Shown piece after piece: positions 48,746 through 59,050 of a DNA stretch of 64,000 nt. The translations under genes and the position numbers were made by a program. The stretch is from Emydura subglobosa (taxonomy: Eukaryota; Chordata; Testudines; Chelidae): positions 16,365,999-16,429,998 of the forward strand of contig ML679969.1 in assembly GCA_007922225.1 (NCBI GenBank), read 5' to 3'. A model generated the notes under the pieces. It saw only the letters and a program-made list of their open reading frames with translations, did not search any database and was not told the origin of the DNA. Position 1 is the stretch's first letter. The number at the start of each line of letters is the position of its first letter.

Positions 48746-50335
48746 GTGCTTGCCTGGCCCTGGCAAGTCCCACGCTGCTCAGATCCAGGCTGCCTGCAGA
48801 CCCCTGGGGCACATCCTGCCACCAGCCCACAATCCCCACCCCCTGGGCACTGCTGCTGCAGAGCAGAGTGCCCTGGGGGCAGGGGCTGCCTGGTGATCCC
48901 CATGTGGCAGAAGAAAGGCAGCCCTTCACCTGCCTTGGGGCTCGTGCTGGTCTGGGAGGCTGCAGGAGGGGGGGGCTGAGCATCCCATGTGAGTTACACC
49001 CACCCCCAGCGCTGCTCCTTGCCCCCTGCGTAGAGCCTGAGCTTGCTGGCCTCGGAGGATTCAGTGAACATGGCTGGGAAGAGCGTGCAGTGTTCTCCAA
49101 GGGGCACTAGGGATGTTTCTCCCTCCGCTCGCTCAGCAGCCCTGCGGCTGTAGCATGACAAATCTCCCCCTGTCTGGCTGCGTCTTTAAGATGCAGTGAC
49201 CGATTGGAGCTGGCAGCCCAAGAGCAGCAAGCCACCGGTGTCCCAGATACCCGAGGCTGCAGATGTCCACAGATTGGCGTAAGCCAGTTACTCTGTCTGG
49301 GTGACATCCACAGTGCTAAATAACCCACCAGAGGGCTGCTGCACTTCCCAAAGCCTGGAGAGGGGAAATGAGCCCAGGGATTTCTGCTGCCAGCCACCTG
49401 AGTGAAGGGCCAGAGTCATGACTATCACATGGGCGATGCTTATGGAGATCTCTGCCTCGAAACAGCTGGCTCCCCTCACTCCGCTCCTGAAGAAACTCCT
49501 CAGGATTAATGGTAACTTCTGGCAGAGCCTGCAACACACACGGGAACAAGCAGCTAAAATAATAGCGTGTGCAGGGATTACTTTAAAACGTAACCTCCTC
49601 CAGCAATCCTGGGTCGTTATTAAACTAAACAGAGCTTTAAAGAAACGTATCCTTGCAGATCAAATATGCTTTGATTAAATGGTGAAAGAAACTTCTAAGA
49701 ATAGAGACACTCTTGCAAAATCCTACTGGAGACAACGAGCACTATCACCGCAAACAGCCACGTAACTTAAATGGCAGCAACGCCTCTTCTTGTCGATACC
49801 ACCGGCCTGGGCTCAGATAGTTAGCCCCTGGCAGCAGGATATCGGAACACGCTTTCATCTAGAACACATGCTGCAGCTTTAAAGGCTCTCTCTCATTTCT
49901 GGGAACCAGCTATCACTGGGTCAGATCCTAGCCTGCTACTCTAAGTCCCTGCTGGCAAACAGGGGGAAAATATGTCTTAACTTTTTCTTTCAAAATAACT
50001 TGAAAAAGGTAGAGTAAGCATCAGCTTCTGAGCTGCGCAGCCTTGCTTCGCTTCTCTGTGGTGACTGTTTGACGTGCACTTAGCAATGTTCCCCCTTAGC
50101 TTCGCTGTCAGTTGTGTTCCTAATTTTTTTAAATTTTTTTTTTTAACCTTAACTCCATTCCTCCTGGGCTTGTCCGTCCTCTTCCTTGGTGGCTGCGTGG
50201 TGTTCCTCATTTCTGCTCAGACCCACTTATTCTCACTGCTGGCTGCTTTTCTTCTCTTCTGTTTCTTGCGGTGGCCAAATGCCTCCCTTCTAACTGTGCT
50301 GCTGTTGCTTTGTTTCGTCTCTTTGTACCGCCTAG

Positions 50336-50362
50336 AAGGAAAAGCTTTGAGACAAGGGAAGA
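50336..50362 (+). CDS. ESPNL: Candidate 27-nt alternative microexon before the WH2 exon
   Basis: A long pyrimidine-rich tract with TTTGTTTCGTCTCTTTGTAC and CGCCTAG precedes 27 nt that end at a strong donor (AAGA|GTAAGTA). The surrounding intron is phase 1, and the microexon is phase-compatible with no stop. It would insert KGKALRQGK between TG and SSKSFN, just before WH2. Five of the nine added residues are Lys or Arg. Mammalian ESPN transcripts are, as I recall, alternatively spliced through very short exons in this part of the protein. I cannot verify that this is the same exon. Evidence is splice-site strength, phase and position, not conservation. Confidence 0.55.
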
Positions 50363-53300
50363 GTAAGTACTGCAGCTGTTTTACTCTTCCTCTGGGTGTG
50401 TGTGTCGGGGGGAGGGGTAGGGGGGGGGGGAGTGAAGTGCCCTGGCTCCGTTCTGTCAGTCCCTTAATGGTTATATCCAGTCTATTCTTTCCTTCCTCCA
50501 CAGCAAAAGAGTTTGATGCTATTTTAAATTAGCTTGGTAACTATTTGGTGACTTGAAGGCCTTTTGGTGATTCTCTTGGGTGTGCTCAGGTCTGAGTGGG
50601 GCAGAATGGCTCTTTCAAGCCCTCCCAGTGTCCTCAGCTGAACACCCAGGGACAGCATGGCATGGCCAAGGGGCCTGGCCACTCCACTTTTTGCAGCCTC
50701 CTTTCCCTGCAGCTCAGTGTCCGGCTCTCAGGCCCAGGACACAGCCCCTTAGCTTCGTAGGACACAGGCTCCCCGTGCTCTGGGGCGCTTGTTGCAGAAT
50801 GTGCTTAGGCTGCTGGGCGGGGAAACAAATAGCTGCTCCTCTGAGACCCTCAGGAACCCTTCACACTTCAGCCAACAGAGGCAAGCGAGTGGAAAGGACA
50901 AGTATGTAGACATGCAGATTTGACTGCTTCCCATTACTTCTGCAAGGGCAAGGGCACATTCCAGCCTCCCTCTGCTGCACCCAACAAGCTGGCCAGCCAG
51001 CAAAGAGACCTATCAACATCCAGGTGATGAATGATAGGGACACGCCCCGAAGGGATAGAGACATGCCCAGATTTCCTCTTCACACGGGTCTTAGTCCCTG
51101 TAGCAGCATACAGCAGAGGGGATCATTCACAGAGGATCCAAACTGCAAACCCTCCATCCCCTTCAAGCATCCCCTTTTCAGTGGTTTCCAGCACCCTTCT
51201 GAATGACTTCCAGTGACTCAGAACCCCCTGATGGGGGCTGGCCTCTAAGACAGTGGAATGAGCGGATCACCCTTTCCAACTACATGTGAGTGTCAGGGAA
51301 ATGGTGGTTTCTGTAAATTCGTTACTGCATTAAATTTTTTAACTGCTTAAATATTGATAGCGAAGTAACCCACGGCCCGTGTGCGACAGGGTTACCTGGC
51401 AGCGCTGCGCCTGTCCTGCGTCACTGCGCGTCACGTGCCTTAGCGCAGCTGGAGGGCTCGTACCTCTGGGGAAGCGGCTGCTTGCTGCTGTGCGTCGCCT
51501 TTTTGGATGGCTAGCTGTTGATGATTGTTGCCAGGAGTAATTTTCCCTTTCTGGCTGTGGACTAGCCAGGCCAGTAACGCATCCGTTCGTGCTCAGCACC
51601 AGCTGTGGGGGGCAGTTTTCACTTTCCAACGCTACTTTCCAAGTGGAGGGTCCAGGAGCTAGAACGAAGTGCATGGCAATTATTCACTGTCACTGCCGTG
51701 TCGGGAGACGCTGAGCCCTTCCTGGTGGGCGAGAGCTGCTCTTTGCCAGCGGCTTCCTCCTGCGAGCTTTGCTCCGTGTCACTCGCGCTCGGTGCTCTGA
51801 GCCTTTGGACTCTCTGTGTTTACATATAAGCAAATAACATCGTCTCACGAAGGGCAGTGACGTAGCAATCGCCATTACATTGCTTCATTTTCTGGAGTAA
51901 ACTAGACATCCAGCATCTACCTCCTCTGTCATTTCCACAGCCCACTCCCGGCATTTAACATGGCAGCAGATCCATTTTCCCATGCGCCTGCTTTGGCCTA
52001 GCGCTCCCTGCTCGAACGCGGCTCAATGTGGCCTTATTACAAGTGAATGCCAAGCGCTCTCCTGCGCTGGGCTTATGGCATTAGTGCGGTGATAGGTGGG
52101 CCTGGCCTTGTGCACTAGTGCTAGAACTTTCTACCCGCCCGCCCAGCTGCCATTGTGCAAGATTTAGCACTCCAAGGGACTCTTTTCCTTCCTGTTCAGT
52201 GGGCTGGTGAGACTTCAAAGGGGGCACATGATCTGTGGCCATAGGGGGTTAGCCTGCCTGTGCAAGTCCATGCTCTTGCTTGCAGACAGACCCTGTTAAG
52301 AGAAAGTCCCCTAGGATTTAATAGGCAATAGGATTGTACACAGAAATGGGATAGGTTTCTATTGACCTGTCTGTAAAAGCTGTAGCATTTAATATAGAAT
52401 AAGATCATTTCCACAGGTTCGTTTTTAGCCACCCTATAGAATTCTATCGTATGTTCTAGGTAATAATAATGGTGGGGAAAAGTTTCCACTCTTGGTGTCA
52501 TTCGAGAGGAGGTTCCCATAACAGACAGGTAGCTGGACTAATTGGTGACCCAGCCCTTCCCTCTGACTCTGCATTTCTCTCCAAATTCTATTTGCCATGC
52601 AAATCTCAGCAACACTTCAAGCCCCTGTGCGTAAAGCGAGGCTCCTGCCTTCAAGTGAGGCATCGGGTTTGGGCCCCAATAACTGGCGTTGCTTTGGGTA
52701 TGCTCATTATGTGGGACCTGGCCTTCCCCTCCTCCCCCTGGCTTCAGTGGGGCAGGACTTTTAGCCCCACAATAGCCCATGTAAGTCAGGGTTCTGTGTG
52801 ACGCCTGCAGCCCAGCAGGAGACCGCAGGGTCAGCAGCATTAGCGTGGTGCTGCGGAAATACCGGCCTACGCCTGTGTTAGGCTGTATTAGCAAGGAGCC
52901 CGCTTGAACGTGTGAGCACCTCTCCAGTGTGAGAGCGGCCTGCTCCTGGCACCGTCCCTTCCCACCGCAACCCCCTTCCTCCCCCGCCATTCCTTGGCCG
53001 CCGGCCTGGCTGGTTACATCACGGATACTTACTGGGGCTGGACAGAGGAGTCCAGAAGAAAATAATGCAATGGCGTGAGGCTGATCTCCCTGTTCTGTAC
53101 CTGAGCTGTTTATTTCCCATTCCTCACCTTCGCCCTGCGCTCAGGGTGCAAGCACTGTGTCAGGAGCAGTGGGAGGGGCTTGACGCTGGGAGGTTAGCTG
53201 GTCGAGGAAAGGCGGGACCCCCAAAAGATGGGGCAGCGGTGAGCAGGCAATAGCTGCCTAGTGCCAGAGGAGGGGCTCAGATGTGCGTTGGGTCACCGCT

Positions 53301-54249
53301 GCTCTCGCTGTACTGTGGGCGAGTGAGCAGCGGGCCCGGAGGTAGGAGCCCTTTGTGCCTCTTCTTCAACACTGTCTGCCCTGCAGCCCGTGCTTGGCTC
53401 GTACAGACCCAGCCCAGCTGACGGGCGAAGGGAGCTCGCGTGGGTGTTTACTGAGCGCGCGCTGGCTGATTGGTCCGTGCCCGCCCTGCTTTGTGGTGGG
53501 TGGAGGCTGATTTTTTTTCAGCCCTCGGATGGGAGTGTCCCAGGAGCTGGTGTTTTCTCATTTAGGGACGGCATACGGTGCGCGTGGCCGTGGCAGGGCC
53601 TTGCGCTAACCTGCCAGGGAAGACGAACGACGGGTCACAAGCAGGATGTACATTCGTCAAACGGGAGAGCCGCCTGGTGTGGCAACGCTCTGGTGCAGGA
53701 CGTTTCTGGGCTCGCCGATGCTTGGGGCTGCAGGTTCGACAAGGCCACTGTCACCCCGCTCCCGCCTTTGTTAAACTACCTGTGCTGGGCTAACAAAACA
53801 AGCTCCCTGCGTGCTGCCAGCCACGTGGCCACATGAGCTGCCGGCAGCTGGTCCCGCCCCATGTGATGCAGGGGTGTGGCGGGGTCGACTGATCTAAACC
53901 CCATCCTGCCCCCTTTATGCTGTCACAGTGCCCTTTCCAAAGTAAGTGGGCCACGCTCGGCTGGTGGCCACACTGGCTGGGGCGGCGCAGAGCCTGCTGC
54001 CCCGTGACCCAGCACTCACCCTGGCGAGGTGGGAGGAGGAGGAAGCAGGGTCCGTGCTGTGTGCAGTCTCTGTCCGTGTGTCCGGCCTGAAGAGGCCCGG
54101 TAATCACGCTGGCCCCACATTGAGAGTTTGTACAAATCACCTTCCCCCGAGCCGGCCAGCAACAGGAAGGGGCCATGCGCCGGAGCGGATTAGATGTCAG
54201 TGGACTTTGTGTAAAACAAAGGATGAGCATTTGCACCGTTGCAGCACAT

Positions 54250-54300
54250 TATAAACAAAGGGCCGACTTCCGGTGCGCGGCTGAGCGGCGCGGCAATGCA
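54250..54300 (+). promoter_or_regulatory. Possible internal promoter (TATA box plus CpG cluster)
   Basis: TATAAA at 54250-54255 is followed within 10-45 bases by a dense CpG patch (GGGCCGACTTCCGGTGCGCG, then GCTGAGCGGCGCGGC) in otherwise CpG-poor intron. It includes an ETS-type CTTCCGG. A strong donor (CAGAA|GTAAGT) follows at 54514, so 54280-54513 could be a first exon 3 kb before the WH2 exon. ESPN is known to use several internal start sites for short isoforms. Use here is inference. Confidence 0.3.
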
Positions 54301-57300
54301 CACTGTTCAGAGGGACGAGTGTGGAGGGTTTTCCAAAGCCCTCAGCTTCAGCCCAACTCTGCTCCCCTGGAAATCGATGGCAAAACTCCCATGAAAACTC
54401 CTCCCGAAACGCTCCATCAATCTCAGTAGTTTAGGGCGCTGGTAGCACCCCAGGGGCCTGCGCCAGGTGCTGGGGCCTGTGATGGCAGCGGGGTCAGCCG
54501 CACGGGTGCAGAAGTAAGTTTGATTGTCCGTTTTACTGCCATTGCAAAGGAAACGCAGGCCCCAGGGTGGTGAGAGCCCAGCGCAGCCAGTGCCAGCTGT
54601 AAAGGAATTGTCTGTGGTGCCTGGTGCAGCCACAGGCTGGGCTGCCTGGGGAAAGACAGCAGCAGCAACTGGGCAGGTTCAGGCCACACGTCCTTCAGGA
54701 AGCCACAGAAGCGCTAAGCTGAATTCCTGCAGACGGCACAGTGGGGCCTTTGTGTGTGTTCATATGGCCAGCATTAGCTAGACACGTGAATACCACCATG
54801 TCTTTTGCCATCAACAGCTTATTACTGTTTACAATTTGGCAGCCGTTCAAGACTTGCACTTATTAACGCTGAATCCAGGAGGATTTGGGGGTCTCAGTGG
54901 ACACTTAACAACGTTTCTTTTCCCCAAGTGGGCCATTAATGCCCAACAGCCTTTTGTCCACTTGCGCAGCCTCAGCCAAAAAGGAAAAGCTCTTCAGGCC
55001 ATTCATTGGCTCTGGCAGCAAGGCAGCAGGGAAAGCACTCTGCCCTCTTGCAACATACCGGCTCATTCGGAAACTCCACTCCCATGGGACAGGACCTATG
55101 GTGGGTGAAAGAGCTGGCGAGTTTTCCCGGAGTGGCGGCAGGACAGGAGCCCTGGGGCTGCGTAATTCGCACTGCCGGAGACAAAGCAAAGCAGGGCAAG
55201 TATTTGCAAACAGCAGCAATAATTCCTAGCTCACGTAGACTAGAGACATTAGCTAATTAAGCTGCATCTAATGCTTTGCCTGCAACAGCATTGGGACCAG
55301 AGCCTGCTGATCAGAACTATAGAAACAGGGCTGCAGGGCAAACTCTCTCTCCTGTGTGCTGCAGGAGACTCCAGTTTGCTTTGTGGGGGCTGAATGCACT
55401 CAGCAAGAGGGGAGTAGTTCTGTAGAGACCTACGGCACCAGATTGGACAGTCATTGTCAGACACCAGCTGTCTCTGCACTCCTCTGGGCTGGGCTAGCCT
55501 GGCCCGGCCCGGTAAAGCTGTTCTCAGGCTGGATTTCATTGTTCAGTGAAAGATCAAGAACACCGGAAAGTTGGGCTTACCTGGCTGCCCTTGCTTTGAC
55601 CCTGCAGCTGCCTGCCTTATCCCTTCTTAACCTTGCCTGGCTGTTTCTTCACACATGGAAGGCAAGTGCGGGGTGGGGAGCTGTCAGCGAAGGCTTGCGA
55701 GCGGAAGGGTTCAGTGGCACAGCAGTGCGGCTGGTAAAAGAGAAGCCCCTGATTGAACCAGCCTGTCAGCAGAGCTCAGTGCTCGTGGGGCCATTTGGAA
55801 CCGGGCCTCCCCTGGTGTAGTGCTGTCAGAGGGCCAGGCGAGGCCGTTTCCTGATGGCCTATGGCAGCGTGATGGGTTTTATTCTTATCAAGCATTTTTA
55901 AATTTGACTGCAGAGCTAATGGTGAGGCTTCATTTCAGAAGTGGCTATTCAGGACAGGGCAATCCTGCTCACGCAAAGGTAGCAGGGCTGTAGAACGATT
56001 GACTGGGTGTGCAAACCCCTCTGCCGTAGCCCTTCGGAGCAGACTGGCGGTTGCTGCACTGATGGAGATGCTGGCATTTCCGTGCTCTCTGTAGGATTAG
56101 CTCATGTGGCGCAGAAATTGTTCTGGATCCTAAGTTCAGCACAGTTGGCCAGGTCCTTTCATTAATTTTCTCTTTCTCCACTCATACCATTGGAGACTCC
56201 AGTGGATTTTGGACTCCAGGCGGAGTCACTCCTTCTGCCTTCCTGCTTTGTATTTTCTGGGTATTTGAAAGGATCGTAGATTTCCTAGCACCGAGTCTGG
56301 TGCACAGCCGTGAGGTCCCTTCCCTGCCAATGACTGTCCGGGGCGAAGCTTGCTCGGGATCTAATAAGCTAGCATTTAACAAAGGTGCAAGGGGATTTCA
56401 CGGCAAGGCTATTCCTCTGAGAGGGGGCGTAGTGCTCCAGGAGGCCCCGCGTGGTGTATGCTTTTTCTGACCAGGACGCTGCTGTGCATCTCTTTAGCTA
56501 CGTGTAAGCTTGTTTTTTCAAGTCCCTTTCCCTTGGCTGATGAGTAATGTGGATGTAGCCCTGTGGGGTGGAATCAGCTGCATGGCCAAGGGACAGCACT
56601 TGGTTAGAGAGACAGCCCCAGGCTAAGGGATTCAGAGCGAGCCCCTGTTCCAGCTGGGGGGAGGGGAGGACGCCCACCCACGCTGACGTTAGCGAGTGGC
56701 AGACCCCCCACAGGGGAGGCGTTTGGAGGTCACGGCCTGAGGACTGGTCCCACGGGGGCTTGGGGTCATTTCAGAGCGATGGGGGAGCCATCCCCCCGCA
56801 CTGCCAGAAGAGCCCTAGGCCCAGAGCAGGATGGTGCAAGGGGCAGCCAGGCTGTGCCACGCCCACTCCCCAAGCAAGGCAAACCCCTTCCTGCAGACCC
56901 AGCGAGCGTGCAGTTCCTGAGCCCTCTGCCCCACAGCCCCTGGGTGCGCATCAGCCCAGCTGTCGGGGGGGCTGAGCATGGGAAGCAGCTGAAGGAGAAG
57001 GATGAGGTTACGTGGCCACTTGAGCGAAGCTGCACAGTCAAGGGTGGGGTAGGATCCCCAGGTCCTTTCAGCAGGATCACAGAGCAGCAGCAGACAAGGT
57101 GGCTTCCCTCCTATCTGATTCTGGCCCGGCGGCTGGACCTGTTTCTTCTAGGTGCAGCCCTCACACCATGGGCCGCCCTCCTGTCACCTGCACTTCGCTG
57201 TTGCAGTGTGCGTGCCGCGGGCCCTGCCTTCCATCAGCGGGCAGCATGCAGCAGCTCTGGGCTCTGCACGGCTGCCTCTGGCGTGCAGGGGTTTGTTTTG

Positions 57301-57586
57301 ACTGTAAAGGGAGCTGCCTGCCTGAGCAAGGCCTCTGCCCCGTGCTGTCCTGCTGCAGGGGCGACCAGCCGCAGCAGTAGGCCTGGAGAGAAACTGCCCA
57401 CAGGGCCCTTCCATTCGGCGGTCGGCCCGGTTCAAAGTGGCCTGCACTGTTGAGCTCCAAGGTGCAGTTTGAGGCCCCCGCCGTTTGCTCAGGGCTCTGG
57501 GAGGGATTGCAGAAGGGCCTGGGAAAGCACTGGGGTGAGTTTCCTGCGTGTCTCCTCACCCTTCCTCCGCCTCTTCCTCCTGCCAG

Positions 57587-57732
57587 GTTCCAAGTCGTTC
57601 AATATGATGTCCCCAACCGGTGACAACTCCGAGCTGCTGGCAGAGATCAAAGCTGGGAAGAGCCTCAAGCCGACGCCGCAGAGCAAAAGCCTCACCACTG
57701 TCTTCTCAGGCAGCGGCCAGGCAGGGGCCAGT
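57587..57732 (+). CDS. ESPNL: ESPNL exon I (WH2 actin-monomer-binding motif)
   Basis: The first two bases complete a split Ser, then the exon encodes [20 protein letters not shown] followed by [33 protein letters not shown] (57634-57675) is an intact WH2 motif, with the LLxxI helix and the LKxT tail. Exit at AGT|GTAGGT (57733) is the only one of three overlapping GT donors (57731, 57733, 57737) that keeps the phase of the next exon. The sequence is almost that of mammalian ESPN. As I recall, mammalian ESPNL has lost this exon, which makes its presence here notable. Confidence 0.94.
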
Positions 57733-58774
57733 GTAGGTGACCGGCTGGCCCTGATCCCTCGGGCCTCGCTCAGCCATTTGTCCCTGGGGGGGGCGGCAGG
57801 GGAAACAGGGTTAGGAACGGGATTAACTTTGTAATTAAGGGTGGCAAGTTTGACTGGCTGCAATTGGCACAAGAAGCTGGGAGTCCTCAGCAAAACTGAG
57901 CATGATCCGCTTTGCGCTGTAAGCAGGGCACAGCCGGGAGGCTGGAGGCCTGGGCAGGTGTGTGGGGCACTTTCCGCAAGGGTCAGCTGCTGCCCCCAGT
58001 AATCCCAGGGGCTGGCACAGCCCAGCAGTCGTGGGCAGAGCTCATCCTGCCCAGCGTTTCATACGCCAGCACTAAAACCCAGGAGACTGCAGGCCCTCCC
58101 GCTCCGAGACCCCAGAGGCCCCTCCCCACCGAGCGCTCGGGGCAGGAGGAAATGTAAGCCTCCCTCCTGGCTGCAGAGCACCCAGCAAAGGAGGTGGGCT
58201 CGCCCGAGGCACAAGAAGCCATCTCCAGGCGGGGGCACCGGGCCTCTGAAGGGAGCCCTGGGGTGGGAAGGGCCCCACGGCACACTGCTGGGAACCAGCA
58301 TCCCAGAGCCAGCTTGGCCACCAGATGCTGCTTTCGAAGCAGAGCAGGGTTGCCCTAGGTTCAATGGGTCTGAGCAGAAAGATGCTCCTTTCCCTGGGGC
58401 GTTTTGAGCCGTCCTGTGGAGTTCAATGACATGTCTCATGCTGCACCCAGAGGCCCCGCTCAGCAACCACGATCCACTGTGCCAGGTGCTATACAAGCAG
58501 CTAGGGAGAGACGGTCCCGGCCCCAAAGAGCCCGTGCCAGCCCTAGGGTGCGGGGAAGAGAACAGCGAAGCACTGCCCCCTCCACAATGGCTCCAACACC
58601 TGGGGGAAGGGCCTGGTTCCCTGGGCTCGCAGAGGGAGTCCGCAGATGATTGAAGGCCTGGGCTCCCTGCTGCAGGGAGAGGGGGGTTTCTCTCTCAGCA
58701 AGTTCCTCACGTAGCATCTCCCTCGTGTCACAACCAGTCCTGAACTAAAGCCCTCTCCTCTTTCTGCCGTCCAG
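57733..58774 (+). other. Intron between exons I and J
   Basis: Phase-0 intron of about 1.04 kb, GTAGGT donor and CTCTTTCTGCCGTCCAG acceptor. It contains a short dispersed-repeat fragment at 58480-58545; nothing else was recognised. Confidence 0.8.
58480..58545 (+). repeat. Ancient dispersed repeat fragment
   Basis: 'gccaggtgctatacaagcag' then 'acggtcccggccccaaagag' is the same pattern as at 45300 and 30740. Confidence 0.4.
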
Positions 58775-59050
58775 ATCGAGACTGCCGCTTCCTCCCTGTC
58801 CCCTGTGAGGACGCCCACCCCACCGGCCACACCCGACGCAGCCTCCAACCCTAGAGCCTCCAGCTCTCCCGAGCCGGTTGTCAACGGCAACTCGCCCCTC
58901 CTAGCCTCGGGGCAGCCCAGCCAGCTGGATGTGGAGGCCCTGATCCCCACCCGTGACGAGCAGGGGCGGCCCATCCCCGAGTGGAAGAGGCAGGTGATGG
59001 TGCGGAAGCTGCAGATCAAGATTCAAGAAGAGGAGGAGCAAAAGCGTAAG
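58775..59050 (+). CDS. ESPNL: ESPNL exon J (start of the actin-binding module)
   Basis: A 92-codon phase-0 exon with acceptor CTGCCGTCCAG and donor AAG|GTACGA. It encodes a Pro/Ser/Thr-rich lead ([14 protein letters not shown]), then [20 protein letters not shown], then [20 protein letters not shown], ending KRK. The [24 protein letters not shown] block is shared by ESPN, where it opens the C-terminal actin-binding module, and by ESPNL. The terminal acidic/basic helix is shared with ESPN. After this exon the gene follows the ESPNL path. Confidence 0.95.

Larger units (their letters stand above)
44678..57586 (+). other. Large intron between exons H and I
   Basis: Phase-1 intron of about 12.9 kb. 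It contains dispersed-repeat fragments (45300-45390, 47915-47990), a CR1 3' fragment (48470-48745), a long pyrimidine-rich stretch leading to a 27-nt candidate microexon (50336-50362), a CpG/CRE/E-box cluster (51370-51500) and a TATA-plus-CpG block (54170-54513). No gene is supportable in 44678-45300, 45400-47900, 48750-50090, 50380-51360, 51800-54100 or 54520-57580. Confidence 0.75.

Noticed and set aside
50074..50532. Open frame for a strongly hydrophobic, membrane-protein-like 152-residue product
   Set aside because: It comes from a long T/C-rich strand that explains the Leu/Phe/Ser content. The same tract serves as the pyrimidine-rich approach to the 50336 microexon, and no family is recognisable.
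57493..57534. 42-nt in-phase candidate exon just before the WH2 exon
   Set aside because: It would leave an intron of only 52 nt before 57587, too short for normal vertebrate splicing.
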